From Alopecurus myosuroides (lineage: Eukaryota; Streptophyta; Magnoliopsida; Poales; Poaceae): a stretch of DNA of 64,000 bases. A model generated the notes under the pieces. That model did no database searches, was not told where the DNA came from, and saw only the letters and a program-made list of their open reading frames with translations. Each line of letters starts with the position of its first letter. The stretch's first letter is position 1. Location of the stretch: contig CM054058.1 in the NCBI GenBank assembly GCA_028641055.1, positions 500,605,919 to 500,669,918 on the forward strand, read 5' to 3'. The position numbers and the translations under genes were made by a program. Below are positions 53,314 to 64,000 of this stretch, in pieces.

Positions 53314-54459
53314 CTACTCAACAAACTTGTTGCCCTTGGGAGGATTCCTCCAAAACTTTTGCACGGTGAGGGCAATGAGATCCTTTAGCATGGGATCATA
53401 GTCTTGTTCCTTCAAGGGAGTCAATGCCTCTTCTCCTTCTTCTTCAACCTCAACCTCTCTTGACACAACCTTGGCCTTCAAAGCAACCGATGCCCCTTTG
53501 TGCATTCCAATGGCCCTAGCACGGTTGTCAAGAGCATTATTGGTTTGCACTTGATAAGAGAACATTTCTTGCATCAATTGAGTTGAGGTCATGGAAGAGA
53601 AATCATGTCTTCCTTGAATGCTCTTCAAGTCCGCGCCCTCAAATGGCATTAGGGCAATCATGTAATTCCTCTTGATCCAAGCATCATCAATGTACTTGGC
53701 ACCGACATTTGAGAAGGCGGTGGCAAGAGTCTTGAGTCTTCGATACATGTCTACATGGTCCTCTCCATCATGCATATAGAACCCTTCGGCCTCATTGGTC
53801 AAGACATCATATCTATTCCTTTTCATACTCTCATTGCCCACAAACATGATGACAAGAGCGTCCCATGTTTCCTTGGCGGTGGAATATTGTTGAAGATGCG
53901 GCATGTGGTTAGGACCCACGGCTTGTTGAAGAATTGACAAGGCGGTGTAGTTGAGTTGACAATCTACGGCTTCCCTTCTTGTAAGGTTCTTGGGGTCATG
54001 AGGTTTGTATCCATCACGAGTGACCCTCCAAATCTCTATACAAGAAGAGTTCAAGTGAGTCTCCATGTAATATTTCCATTCACGAAAAGAAAAAGCATCA
54101 ATTTTAGGTGGATATCCCATAGGGATTATATGAGGATGAGGGACTTGGGGGTCGGGAGAATATTGTCCTTTGAAGGAGTGATATTCTCCATCTCCATCCG
54201 TACCCTTCTCGGTGGAGTTTTCGGCGGAAGCATTTTTAGATGGATCACCATCTACCCCTTTCTTGGCGCCCTCCGGATTAGTTTCCGGAGGTGTAGATTC
54301 GGCGACCTCCGGTCCTTTGGCTTTGAGGAGTTCCGCCAAGGCTTGGCGCAACTCATCAAATTTGGTGTCTATGGATGAGGTCAATGAATTTCTCAACTCA
54401 TTGAGATCATCCATGGTCACCTTAGCCACGGAACCTTCAGCGTCTGAATCTTCACCCAT
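53314..54459 (-). CDS. gag: Copia-B gag N-terminal domain (381 aa, prematurely ended)
   Basis: Starts MGEDSDAEGS 56 bases inside the 5' LTR end. Short coiled coil at residues 15-45, acidic linker, then the Copia gag core (FSFREWKYYMETHL, TAKETWDALVIMF, MYRRLKTLATAF). Ends at a TAG that lies in frame before the zinc knuckle, so the natural gag is longer. Confidence 0.85.
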   Translation of the reverse strand: MGEDSDAEGSVAKVTMDDLNELRNSLTSSIDTKFDELRQALAELLKAKGPEVAESTPPETNPEGAKKGVDGDPSKNASAENSTEKGTDGDGEYHSFKGQYSPDPQVPHPHIIPMGYPPKIDAFSFREWKYYMETHLNSSCIEIWRVTRDGYKPHDPKNLTRREAVDCQLNYTALSILQQAVGPNHMPHLQQYSTAKETWDALVIMFVGNESMKRNRYDVLTNEAEGFYMHDGEDHVDMYRRLKTLATAFSNVGAKYIDDAWIKRNYMIALMPFEGADLKSIQGRHDFSSMTSTQLMQEMFSYQVQTNNALDNRARAIGMHKGASVALKAKVVSREVEVEEEGEEALTPLKEQDYDPMLKDLIALTVQKFWRNPPKGNKFVE

Positions 54460-54492
54460 ACTAAAACTCTTAGGCGGTTAAGCCCGATAGAA

Positions 54493-54513
54493 GAGCCGAG
54501 GCTCTGATACCAA
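54493..54513 (-). other. Copia-B primer-binding site, initiator Met tRNA
   Basis: Minus strand TGGTATCAGAGCCTCGGC next to the 5' LTR; TGGTATCAGAGC is the standard complement of the plant initiator-Met tRNA 3' end. Confidence 0.92.
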
Positions 54514-54514
54514 T

Positions 54515-55961
54515 TGAAAGTAAAGTATGGGCACCTAGAGGGGGGAGGGTGAATAGGTGCTACGACCAATTTTAATTTTTCTCGAAGTTTAGGCTTGACA
54601 CAAAAGTAAATTCTCTAGATAGTGCAACTAAGGTGAATTTACCTATATGGCAAGGATAGCAATTAATGCAACTAGTACAACACTTAATGCAACAAGTACT
54701 ACAATTAATGCAACAAGTACAAGTAATTAAAAGATAAGGGAACGAGGTAACCGATGGAAGCACGCGGAGACACGATGTATTCCCGAGTTCCTCCTTGTTA
54801 AGGGAGTACGTCTCGTTGGAGGGGTGTGAGCTCGCCACGAAGGCCTACTCAACGCCACAAAAGCCTCACCCTATTCTCCGATGAACTCCGCCACAAAGGC
54901 CTAGTTCACCTTCCACTATTGAACCCCTTTGAGGCGGGGATCGAGTCCTTTACAAACAAGTTTGGGGCACACACCCACAACCAAATTGGGGGCTCCCAAC
55001 ACTCACAAATCACCAAGAGTAGCAAGAAGCCTAGGTTCTCCACAAGAGAAAACCCTAGGCAAAGATCCCTCAAGCAAATGAGAGGGGAAATGAAATCCGG
55101 TTGGTGAAGACGTAGATCGGGGCCTTCTCCTTCAATCCTCCAAAGATCAAGGCTTTTGGGTGGAGGGATTGGGAGATCTAGCAAGGTGGGGGAGCTCCAA
55201 CAATGGTGACTTTAATTCTGAACGAGCTAACTCTAGGTAGGTGGAGGAGAGGGGGTATTTATACCCCTGATAAAGTCTTGGAGCCGTTGGAGCATTTCTG
55301 CCAAACTCACACCGGAGATCTAGTGTAAAGGCCAGAGACTCCGGTTTGAGCTTTTTGCAGAACCACCAGGCCGGAGACTCCGGACTGTCTCCGGTAAGTC
55401 TCCGGACCGAGTCCAGCGGGCGACACCAAGTGCACCACTTGAGAAAATCCAGGAAGTCTTCAGTGCGGAGACTCCGGCCTGGAGGACCCGAGACTCGGTC
55501 TTGACAAAGCAGTTAGAGCCCACGAGTGTCTGGGGTCAGACGAGAGCAAGGATCATAAGCACACCGGAGACTCCGGACAGTCTCCGGTATGTCTCCGGAC
55601 CGAGTACCGCAGGCGAAACCACTTTTGTCTTAGCCAAAATCACCAGGGGAAATACCCACACGGGAGACTCCGGACAGTCTCCGGTGAGTCTCCGGTCTGG
55701 GTACCGCAGGTGACACCAGAAATCCAGAAAAATGGCCTGGTGAATTTCTTCACACCTGAGACTCCGGTCCGTGAGACCGGAGACTCCGGCCTGGAGTAAA
55801 CTCCAGCAAAACCAAATCCAGTAAATTTGGTCCTTTTTGTAACACTATACCACCACATCAAATATGTTGTTTTAGGCCCTGAAATACATCAACACACTTA
55901 AGGATACATGTGTTGTTAACAAACACCAAAACAAGATGATTTGAGCGCGTTTGCACTTTCA
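54515..55961 (-). repeat. Copia-B 5' LTR (1447 bp)
   Basis: Partner of 24420-25853, same ends TGAAAGTAAAG and GCACTTTCA. TATA at 55256-55263, palindrome cluster at about 55320-55795. Confidence 0.95.
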
Positions 55962-56093
55962 CTAACTAGTAAAAATAAAAACATGAAAAAAATATATATA
56001 ATTACATAATCTAAAGGAAATAACTTTGAGCACTCACAGAGGATGTGAGTAACTTTTACCTTACCTCCCCGGCAACAACGCCAGAAAAGATCT
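55962..56093 (-). other. Athila-2 5' leader and PBS
   Basis: Short remaining 5' internal part. On the minus strand TGGCGTTGTTGCCGGGGAGG (56083-56064) resembles the tRNA-Asp PBS of Athila elements (TGGCGCCGTTGCCGGGGA) with two differences. Confidence 0.75.
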
Positions 56094-57510
56094 TGATGTC
56101 TACGCACGTTTCTATTCTTGTAGACAGTGTTGGGCCTCCAAGTGTAGAGGTTTGTAGAACAACAACAAGTTTCCCTTAAGTGGATCACCCAAGGTTTATC
56201 AAACTCAGGGAGGAAGAGGTCAAAGATATCCCTCTCAAGCAACCCTGCAATTACGATACAAGAAGTCTCTTGTGTCCCCAACACACCTAATACAATTGTC
56301 AGTTGTATATGTGCACTAGTTCGGCGAATAGATAGTGAAATACAAGTAGTATTGATGATTATAAGTGATAATAGCAATCCGAAAATATGGCAGTAAGCAA
56401 ACATGTAGCAGAACTGATTGTAAATGGTGTTTCAATACTTAGAAACATGTCCTAGGGATCATACTTTCACTAGTGGACACTCTCAACAATAATAACATAA
56501 TTTAATGCATAAATATCATCTCCTCACTATGCTACCCCCGAACCACTCTCCGGTCGGATAACAAACACCAATAATTGCGTAGGGCTATAAAAGCACTCCT
56601 TAGAGTTCACATATCCCCATCTAGGTAACCCCCATGCTATCACCATGAGACCTAGATGGTTCCAAACAAACACCACAATTTCATAGGGTCATCCAACACA
56701 AAATATAAACATCATGCTAAACCACACTGTGCACACACTGTCACCTTTACACCATGATCAAAGTGTCTACGAAGATCTCATAACAAAACCACTTGAGTAG
56801 CATAATAGATGAAGAGTAACATCTACTTATTCAACTAGATTACAAAGCTCATGATCACATAAAGATCACACCATGGGAGAGAGAGATGAAACACATAGTT
56901 ATCGTCTAGAGACCTCATCCTCAGGGGAGAACTACTCCCTCCTCATCACAGGAGATAGCAACATCGATGAAGATGGCGGTGTAGTCGATGGAGATGGCTC
57001 TGGGGACACTTCCCCGTCCCGGCAGGGTGTCAGAACAGAGATTTCTGTCCCCCAAAACTTGTCGGCGGCAGCGACTGAGCTACGCAACTTTTCGTGGAAG
57101 TGGGTCGATATTTTTAGGGTTTATGCCTCGGGGGACTTTAGAGGCGAAATGGCAACGGCGGTGGGCGCCCGAGGGGCCCACACCACCTGCAGGCGCGGCT
57201 AGGGGGGACCCGCGCCCACCCATGGTGTGGCTCCTCCTCTAACCCCCTCCGGGTCTCCTTTGGACTCCGTTGACGCGTCGGGAATTCAAGGAATTTTGGT
57301 TTTTGTTTCGTCTAATTCCGAGAATATTTCCAGAACAACATTTACGAAATAAAAAACAACAGAAAACATGAACTGGCTCTGTGGAATCTTGTCAATAGGT
57401 TATTCCATGAAAACGTCCGGAAAACGAAGGAAAAAAGTGAAAACATAAAGGTATTGGATAGAAAAAAAGCATGCACCATCGAAAATTATAGATACGTTTG
57501 AGACGTATCA
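56094..57510 (-). repeat. Athila-2 5' LTR (1417 bp)
   Basis: Partner of 17249-18665. The TATAAAG of the other LTR reads TCTAAAG here (about 57130), so this promoter copy looks damaged. Confidence 0.92.
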
Positions 57511-58208
57511 CATGTCCATGGTATCCGCCACGGTGACCACGATCACCGCAGTGACCGCTGCAACTATCATAGAACTGGCCACGGGGCCCGTCGTTTCCTT
57601 GGTCATAGAAGCGACCACGGGGCTCCTCGCGCTCGCGGCTGTTGTCGTTGTCAAAGCGTCTGCGTCTGTTGTCGTTGTAGAAACGGCCTCGATTGTTGGT
57701 GTAGTCATCACGCCAATCTCGGCGTGCAACGTTCGCCGAGGATTCAAACCCCTTGTGACCGCCGCCTGACAACCTCAGCTCGCGCATGTCATAGGCGGAG
57801 ATCATGGCATGGAGCTCGTTGACAAAGCAGCTTGCCATGACGTTGACCGAGGACACCAAGAAGGTGTAGTCGTTGTTGAGTCAGTTGAGGACGAATTCCA
57901 CCAGTTCGTCCTCATCAATGGTGCGTCCTGCATCAACTAATTCAGTAGCAAAGCCTCTCATCTTACCAATGTATTGATCGGCTGTCATGTTCTCCTTTTT
58001 GGTGTTGGCGAGTTCTCCATACAGACGCGTCACGTTCCCCTTGGATCATGATACAAAGAGAGAGGTGATCAGCTCCCACACATCAGCTGCGTGCTCCAGC
58101 CCAACGGTTTGGGCCAGAATCTCCACGGACAGAGAATTGAGTAGATAGCTCAAGACCAATTGGTCCTTCAAGATCCAGCTATCGTACGCTGAATTGGGGG
58201 TGACTACG
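57511..58208 (-). pseudogene. gag: Copia-A gag fragment
   Basis: Right-hand continuation of Copia-A. Reading the minus strand: AYDSWILKDQLVLSYLLNSL near 58130-58190, a TGA near 58046, NMTADQYIGKMRGFATELVDAG near 57930-57990, another TGA near 57880, then an Arg/Gly/Asp/Asn-rich tail (RGRFYDN-type repeats, 57520-57720) that leads across Athila-2 to the zinc knuckle at 17190. Cut at 58208 by Tat-3. Confidence 0.85.
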
Positions 58209-58692
58209 TGTCGTGGGATAATCACGGCAGATGTTACCAGGGGTAACTGATCTTGGGGCAAGTCGACACAGGCGTTCGGGAGAGGGTTTAGCTCAAAGGA
58301 AGACATGATACAACTTGATATGACAGCCGGCAATCGAAGTCGCCGGATCTCTATTCTCGATACAATAACACGATTAGGGTTTACACTGGATACTCGATAC
58401 CACTCGATATTGCTAAGGTTCTCAGATCTCTAGATCTCTGTTCAATCTATACCCGAGGGTCGGTTTATATAGTACCCGTACCCCCCTAACTTACTTTACA
58501 AGGCACACCCGGGTCCTACCCATACACGGCGTGCTAACCCTATCTTTCCTTTACAACACCCATAATCCGGGTCACTAGGCCCACGAGCTTGGGCCTCCAC
58601 AAACATCTTTATCCCTAGCTGTATCCTGCTCACTGTCTCTGGGCCGGATTATTCCTCGGATCTTGGCATACCGGGTTAGCATCCCCCCATCA
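58209..58692 (-). repeat. Tat-3 3' LTR (484 bp)
   Basis: TGTCGTGGGATAATCACGGCA to CCCCCCATCA; the start closely matches the Tat-2 LTR start. Minus-strand TATATAAA at 58464-58471. An ORF from ATGs at 58333 or 58306 reads through to the LTR end as SAVIIPR, matching SAVTPPR of Tat-2. Confidence 0.85.
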
Positions 58693-59076
58693 GTAGTCCC
58701 CAGCATAGCCTGGGCTTCACGGATCTCCTTGAAGCGCTTGCTATTCCTGAAAAGATATCAATCACACGGGCACATGGAAACCGGGTTAAGATGTTTCAAC
58801 ATCCAGCTAGGCCTTGCTCCTTGGTGGCCATGCGATAATTCAGGTGTTTCCCTCCAAACACCTTGGTTTAAACTTCTGGATCCAAATCATAGTAGCAACG
58901 CCAAAATCCTATGCTTGACAGCTAATCCCATCATCGCGGGACGAATCCCCTTCTTTCTTTATCCGGATGCTTTACTCAATGCTGGGCGCATATCTCGCAG
59001 GATCTTTAAATAAATAGTCGTTTTATTCCCACAATTCCCGGCCTCCACTCACCGAGCCGGGCTTATCCAGTCGCAC
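58693..59076. other. Tat-3 PPT and upstream region of its antisense gene
   Basis: No gene. GTAGTCCCC at 58693-58701 is the complement of the PPT end (GGGGACTAC) next to the LTR. The rest is upstream sequence of the plus-strand gene. Confidence 0.6.
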
Positions 59077-59084
59077 TATAAAAA
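59077..59084 (+). promoter_or_regulatory. TATA box of the Tat-3 antisense gene
   Basis: TATAAAAA on the plus strand. A 5' UTR intron is likely: a donor CCG/GTAAGC near 59338 and an acceptor CTTGCAG ending 59851, nine bases before the ATG. Confidence 0.6.
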
Positions 59085-59860
59085 AGCTCCTTAGGAATGA
59101 CTCGAACCCTAACGGCTCATTTCCCCCGCTCCATTCCTTTCTCCTCTTGAGCTCTCTTTCTTCCTGAGCGCCACCACGGACCTTCCACGCACGTCACCGG
59201 AACCCATTGCCCGAAGGCTACGCTCCGCGCCGCCGCCAAGATCCGCCGGCGAACTCTCATCCGGCCCACCAAGAACCGCAAAAGGACATCAGGCCTGCGC
59301 CATCTGCCTCCGCAAGGCCTCCCTCGGATCTCCTCCGGTAAGCCTTTGGCGTTCTTCAACTTCCCCTCGCAACCTCTGATTTTTTTTCCTCAGATTAGAT
59401 CCAGATCCGTCCGCCTCAGATTTCTTGGCTGGACCGGATTAGGCTACCCATAACCTCTTTTAGTTCGCACAAATGATAAAGCGCATGCTCCAACCAACTC
59501 GCCTACTGCCCACAATCATTACCTTCGCCACGAATTTGAAAATAAAACTTCCAATCTAGGCTCGTACTGCCCAAGATTTCCGCCCCTGCATCGGTCACTC
59601 GGCTGGACTGCTTCTTTTTAATCCCCTTTATTCACATTTGGCGCTTAAGCCACTGCCCCTCGTTTTCAAAAAGCTTCTTTACCATTTAGACCCCATAAAT
59701 TTCTCCATAATACGCAATACCCGGAACTTCCGAGCTTGATTTCTACGGGCTAACACCCGGATCTCCAGCCATACCTCAATACCATCCGGCTAATACCTGA
59801 CTGTTTCATAACTTCCATGTCTTAATCTTTTTCTTATTTGATGCCTTGCAGGTCGACCAC

Positions 59861-62800
59861 ATGGCTCCCAAGAAACAGATGAAAACCCCAACCAAGACTA
59901 AAGCCACCAACACCATTTCTGCCAACTGGGGGCGGTCGATGGTCACGAAGGCCAAGTTGGAGGAGCTAGTGGAGCTGGGAGTTCTCCCTCCTCAGGAGGA
60001 TATCCAATGGAGGGTGCCGGGTAAGGAGACCCGGCCCACCCCTACAAGAGACGAGGTAATCTGCTTTGTGGAACATGTGACCCGGGGTTTTCGCCCACCC
60101 GGTCATCCTTTTTTCCGTGATATTCTTAGTCACTATGGCCTTCGCGTCTTCGACATCGGGCCCAATTCCGTGCTGAATATTACCCACTTTATTGTCCTTT
60201 CTGAATCCTATTTATGCACTCCACCAAACCTAGCTCTTTTTATCGAGCTTTATCAATGCAAACCGTGCCGCGAAAGCGGTGATGGGGCGCTTCTCACTTG
60301 CGGCGGGGTTTCGATCCAGCGCCGCAAGAACTCTCCGATGCCATCCCTCACCCTTAATTCTCATGTCAAACACTGGCAGCTTTCTTATTTCTACTGCCAG
60401 GACACTTCCCCATCCGGCCAAAAGAAACTGCCGGGTTATTCTGATGGTCTTCTTGATATCTCTGATAAATTTAGTGCCTTTGCCCCTGACTCAGATAGGG
60501 AGGCAATACAACCTCTGCTATACAAACTCGCCACTCTTAGAGCCCAGGGCCTCATTGGACTCAACCTAGTGAAGACCTGGGTCGACTTCAGAATTCAACC
60601 CAACTCCATCCGCACAAAGCTGATGTGCGAGTACTCTGGGGAACCCTCTGATCCACTGCGATACTCTGACAACGTCTTCGCAGTTGGCGACACTCTGAAG
60701 ACCATCAAGGGTTTTCTTACGGAGAAGCTCGAGGTAATCCGGAACATATCCGGGTTAGAGCCCTTCACACTTGAAAACCCGGCCCCCCAGGTGAAAACCC
60801 GACTCTGACGCCTTTACTTTCGCTCTTTCCACTTGATGCAACTGATAACCCGTACTTTAACACCTTTCAGGATGATGACGACTTTTGGAACACCAATACC
60901 CCCCTAGCTCCGAAGGTCCAGGGGAACAAGAAGCTGTTCACTCAGACGAAGGTACTCTCTGAGTTTTACTTGACTCGTTTGAACTCACCGTAACCCCTTT
61001 ATTTCCAACCATAATCTTGATGACATTCAGAACAAGAAGATGACGAGGAAGAAGATTCGGACGGCAAGGTAGAATCCGCCAGTGATGAGGAAGAACCGGA
61101 GCAGGCAACCAAAGCCGGATCTAAAAGAAAAGCTCAAGGAGCCACCTCCAAGGTTTCATCCCCCTTCACACATTCACTTTATATTACCGTAATGATATTC
61201 TTGAACCTTTCTTGACGTTATTCCACTGGTCAATCTTGAAGGGGTCGCCCACGCCTAAACGCAGGTCGACTCGAAATCACCCGGGTAACGACACCCTTAA
61301 CCCGGGTTCTTCACCGCTCCCCACTCGGCAGGCTGGTACTTGCTCTATCTTTCTTGGTTAGCACGGTTTCCTCGAAGCATTCTCGCATAATATTTAACTT
61401 TGACATTTTCCAGCCTCCCCCGAGTCTGACGATGGATTTCCTTGTGACTTTGCGGTGAATGCCGGGTAAAAATCCCCTTCCAGATACTTTCCGGTACTTC
61501 GCCATCTTTTCCTGACTGCATATTTAGCTGCTTCGTGATAACATCTACAGGGCCACGGTCGCTGTCAGCGATCAAGAGGATTCGGAAGATAAGGGCCCGG
61601 GTAAGGGGAACCCAGCTGATAAAACTGCAACCGCGTCTGGCGATGAAGAACAGACATCGCCGACTAAACCGGATCAGCAGGAAGCCGAATATCCAATTGC
61701 TTCTCATGCCAGCAAGAGAAAGACCACCGCCTTAGGTGCAGAAGGAGCGTCGGATTCCAACGTGCAAATGACCCGGGTTCCACCTCCTTCTAAGAAGAAA
61801 ACCTCTTCTAGGAAATTCCAAGGACCCGAGTCTTCTGACACGAATAAAGATACTTTCGAACAATTGATGGACAAGCTTCTCACCATGAAGGCTTCGGAGA
61901 GCGAGACTTTAGAGCGCATGGCTGCAGAGCACTAGGTAAGAGCGCTTGTTATCTTATATTCCCTATCTAGTCCCCAAGTTCCGAGTATAACTTGCAAAAG
62001 GTATGCTTGGTACTTCTCACCATATTCTTCTTGCCATAACACTCAGCTGGTTCTTGCACCCTTTTACACTTACAGGCACATGTAACTCGGTCTGATGAAA
62101 CCTTGCTGAAGACTGAACAGCTCCTTCTTGCCGAGATAAAACGCCGAGAAATCCTTGAGGATAATATGAAAACTTTGAAGAAGGATGTCTCCAAATACAA
62201 GGAGAAGTGCCTCGCCGCTCGGGCCGATTTGAAGAAGTTATCGGATCAAGTCTCCGATACTTATCAGATCTTACTTAGTAAGTGTTTGCCTGCCGGTTAA
62301 GTTTTTGCCTGCCGACTAATTTTTGCCTGCCGACTAATTTCATACCCGGCTGCTACTGATACGTTCTTACTTCTGTTTCCACTATAGGTGCGAACCTTGC
62401 AGCTCCAGAGGAAGATGCTATTGTCAAGGTTAGGACCCTGAAGGCTGTGCTCCGGACTTTCTTTGCCGGCACCAAATTTATATTGAATGCCATTAATTGG
62501 CCCACGGAAGCCTATCCGGGTGAAGAGAACCTTGTCCAAGCCTGCTCCACTGTACCCGGATGGATTGAACTCTGGAAGCGTTCGTCGTGCCGTACCGGTA
62601 TAGTGCGGGCTTTGACCTTGGCCAAAGCCTACTTTCCGAAGCTTGACCCGGCGAAGATAATCTCCGGGTTTCCTGAGTTCAAGGCGGATGGCACCAAATT
62701 TACGCCTAAGGATTTCAAGGCCATTCAGTCGGCAGTGCGCCCCTCTGCCACCACTCTAGCCGATAGCTTGAACCTTAATACACTAATGGCTGCGTATGAC

Positions 62801-63055
62801 GCTGATGACAAGATTATCACAGAGGAAGCACCCCCGCCCTTTGATCTCTTGGAGAAGTGGGCTGATTACTCAGCTAAGAAGAAGGAGGCAACTTCGAAGA
62901 GGGAGGCCGACTTAAAATCAGGGCCGTCCGCCTCTACACCGTCCGTCCTTCCTCCTATCCGCCCTGGCGCGGTGAGTCCGGGTGGCTCTGCCAAAAAAGC
63001 TAAGAAGCAGGTCCAGGAGCAAGACCCGAAAGATCGCGCTCAGGAGGCCGAGTAG
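59861..63055 (+). pseudogene. Tat-3 antisense gene, multi-exon, diverged and probably broken
   Basis: Likely exons: 59861-60790, 60871-60951, 61031-61152, 61242-61335, 61414-61454, 61552-61932, 62076-62277, 62388-63055, with GT-AG borders. Exon 1 holds the PF04195-type domain (FVEHVTRGFRPPGHPFFRDILSHYGL). Middle exons are acidic and Lys-rich, 62076-62277 is coiled coil, and the last exon has a helical domain (NWPTEAYPGEENL, PGWIELWKRSSCRTGIVRAL) matching the C-terminal domain of the Tat-2 gene. Breaks: exons 2-3 and 5-6 do not join in phase as drawn, and a TAG sits exactly before the donor at 61933. Exons 7-8 join correctly. Either a few mutations or misjudged splice sites. Confidence 0.7.
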
Positions 63056-64000
63056 AGTAAGGACGTCATAATACCTTAGTCACGTGGGACCTTTTTGTTT
63101 GAGCTATTTTATTCTGTTAATGGTGCGCCTGTGCACTTCTGATACCGATGCAAAAGCTTGTAATATACTTCTATTTGGTGACATATTTTCGCGGCTTTCC
63201 TAGCCTTTTGATAATCATACTTTTTGCTGTTCTTCTGAACTTGTTCTTGATACCCATCTCTCTTTTTAGCTCCCTTCATAAGACTCGTTTTTTCCGAGAC
63301 CAGGGGCTTTGATAAGTGAAATTCTCTTGAAGTTCCCAAGACTCGGATAATAGGGCCGTTTTGAACCTTGGTATCAAAGTGGTTTGTTTCTGTTACGAAG
63401 TCCGCAGTCCCCATGACCCAAAGGACGAGTCATGAAGGTGTGGCCTTTCTCAGAGGACAAATCACTCCCTACCAAGGCAAAACCCTAAAACCATCTCATG
63501 TAAATACTGAAGTTATGCTTGATAATCACTGAGTTTCCGGCTTATCAGCCTTGTACTCTGCATAAACTTGTGGTTTAGATGACCCTTTTGACTATCTTAT
63601 ACTATAAGCCGGCTTTCGCGTGGATACCATGTTGTTACATCCATACGAGAACAGTGTCAGTCAAGTCCCATTGGGCTCCATGGCTGATTGTAATCGTAAG
63701 CGAACGAATCATGCCACTTTAGTGCGAGTCAGATCAAGCTTAAGTAAGATAAGTCAAGAAAAATTGGCTTCTTTGCCCAGTCATAAGATTGCAGCCGTGC
63801 TCGTTTGCGAGGAATCGGCCCTTATAACTTATAGTATCTATGCCGGGTCATTCGGGTTAGTGGTCGGTTACCTGAGCAACCAACCCCCAAGACCTACATG
63901 CAATCGATGCTTTTGATGATACTGAATTATCGATGTCGCATAGATACTACTTACTTGTGATAAAGGCGAAAAGACATAGGACTTGATAACCATCTCTTTA
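63056..64000. other. Tat-3 spacer between antisense gene and (unseen) pol
   Basis: No gene found. GCAGTCCCC at 63404-63412 is the counterpart of the internal PPT-like string of Tat-2 at 37270. Confidence 0.55.

Larger units (their letters stand above)
24420..55961 (-). mobile_element. Copia-B: SIRE/Maximus-like Copia element with an env-position gene
   Basis: LTRs 24420-25853 and 54515-55961, perfect TSD CTAAC (24415-24419 and 55962-55966), initiator-Met PBS at 54493-54513 and PPT at the 3' LTR. Minus-strand order: gag, protease, integrase, RT, RNase H, then a separate gene before the 3' LTR. RNase H motifs and the extra gene suggest the SIRE/Maximus lineage. Two later insertions lie inside: Tat-2 in RT and a 4.2-kb LTR unit in integrase. 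Gag-pol is dead (stops, frameshifts, protease mutation); the extra gene is open. Confidence 0.93.
17249..57510 (-). mobile_element. Athila-2: Athila-type element split by later insertions
   Basis: Both 1417-bp LTRs are present (17249-18665 and 56094-57510). TSDs are CACGT (17244-17248) and CATGT (57511-57515), one transition apart. Internal DNA is 18666-20747, 22748-24419 and 55962-56093; the rest is inserted elements. A PBS resembling the tRNA-Asp type lies at 56064-56083. No gag, RT or integrase was found, so it is non-autonomous. Its 3' region is homologous to that of Athila-1. Confidence 0.88.
58209..64000 (-). mobile_element. Tat-3: Tat-lineage Gypsy element, 3' LTR and antisense gene (partial)
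   Basis: 3' LTR 58209-58692, a PPT, then a plus-strand multi-exon antisense gene, then noncoding DNA to the window edge. The layout matches Tat-2 from its 3' LTR inward. Pol, gag and the 5' LTR should lie to the right of the window. Left TSD would be CTACG (58204-58208). The sequence is rich in CCGGGT(TA), as Tat-2 is in CCGAGTAG. Confidence 0.85.

Noticed and set aside
58046..58333. A 95-codon minus-strand frame resembling a Copia gag N-terminus
   Set aside because: The N-terminal half is encoded by the Tat-3 LTR and only the part left of 58209 is Copia-A; a chimera created by insertion.
1..64000. Host protein-coding genes, rRNA or functional tRNA genes
   Set aside because: Every long supported frame belongs to a bounded retrotransposon; none of the rest shows host-gene features.

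Overview
The window is plant DNA, almost certainly from a large-genome grass and most likely a Triticeae species (wheat, barley, rye or Aegilops type). I found no host gene. Nearly every base belongs to nested LTR retrotransposons. Element boundaries were set from TG...CA termini, target-site duplications (TSDs), primer-binding sites (PBS), polypurine tracts (PPT) and restoration of interrupted reading frames. Positions 7072-7171 are a 100-N assembly gap, so continuity across it is assumed.

Layout. (1) 1-~6919: Tat-1, a minus-strand Ty3/Gypsy element of the Tat lineage, cut by the left edge; leader ORF, gag-protease and pol are open apart from one in-frame UAG. (2) ~6925-14841: Athila-1, a plus-strand Athila-type element with gag, protease and a downstream ORF but no RT or integrase, and a 3' LTR. 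(3) 14842-17248 and 57511-58208: Copia-A, the decayed minus-strand element that hosts much of the nest. (4) 17249-57510: Athila-2, minus strand, two 1417-bp LTRs. It is split by a solo Athila LTR (20748-22742), which itself holds a solo Copia LTR (22218-22601), and by Copia-B. (5) 24420-55961: Copia-B, a SIRE/Maximus-like Copia with perfect TSD CTAAC, itself split by Tat-2 (29845-45168, TSD CCCAT) and by a 4.2-kb LTR-type unit (46803-50976, TSD CAACA). (6) 58209-64000: Tat-3, minus strand, inserted in Copia-A and leaving the window on the right.

Inferred order: Copia-A first; then Athila-1, Athila-2 and Tat-3 into Copia-A; Copia-B into Athila-2; Tat-2 and the 4.2-kb unit into Copia-B. The Tat-2 LTRs differ at only about ten of 874 positions by eye, which fits a young insertion.

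The main interest is the extra genes carried beside gag-pol. Tat-2 carries an antisense gene with its own TATA box, seven GT-AG introns and eight exons that join in phase into a predicted 1408-residue protein, although the sense gag-pol is broken by frameshifts. Tat-3 carries a diverged, partly broken relative with the same layout. Copia-B carries, in the env position, a spliced 460-residue gene that is open while its gag-pol is dead; its TATA box is preceded by the same CCGGAGACTCCGG palindromes that crowd the U3 of the Copia-B LTR. Tat-1 and Tat-2 share an in-frame UAG at the same place between protease and RT. All three Tat elements have a reading frame that starts inside the LTR; in the two whose PBS is visible it runs through the PBS into the leader. 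Extra PPT-like motifs recur in each large element beside or around the extra region.
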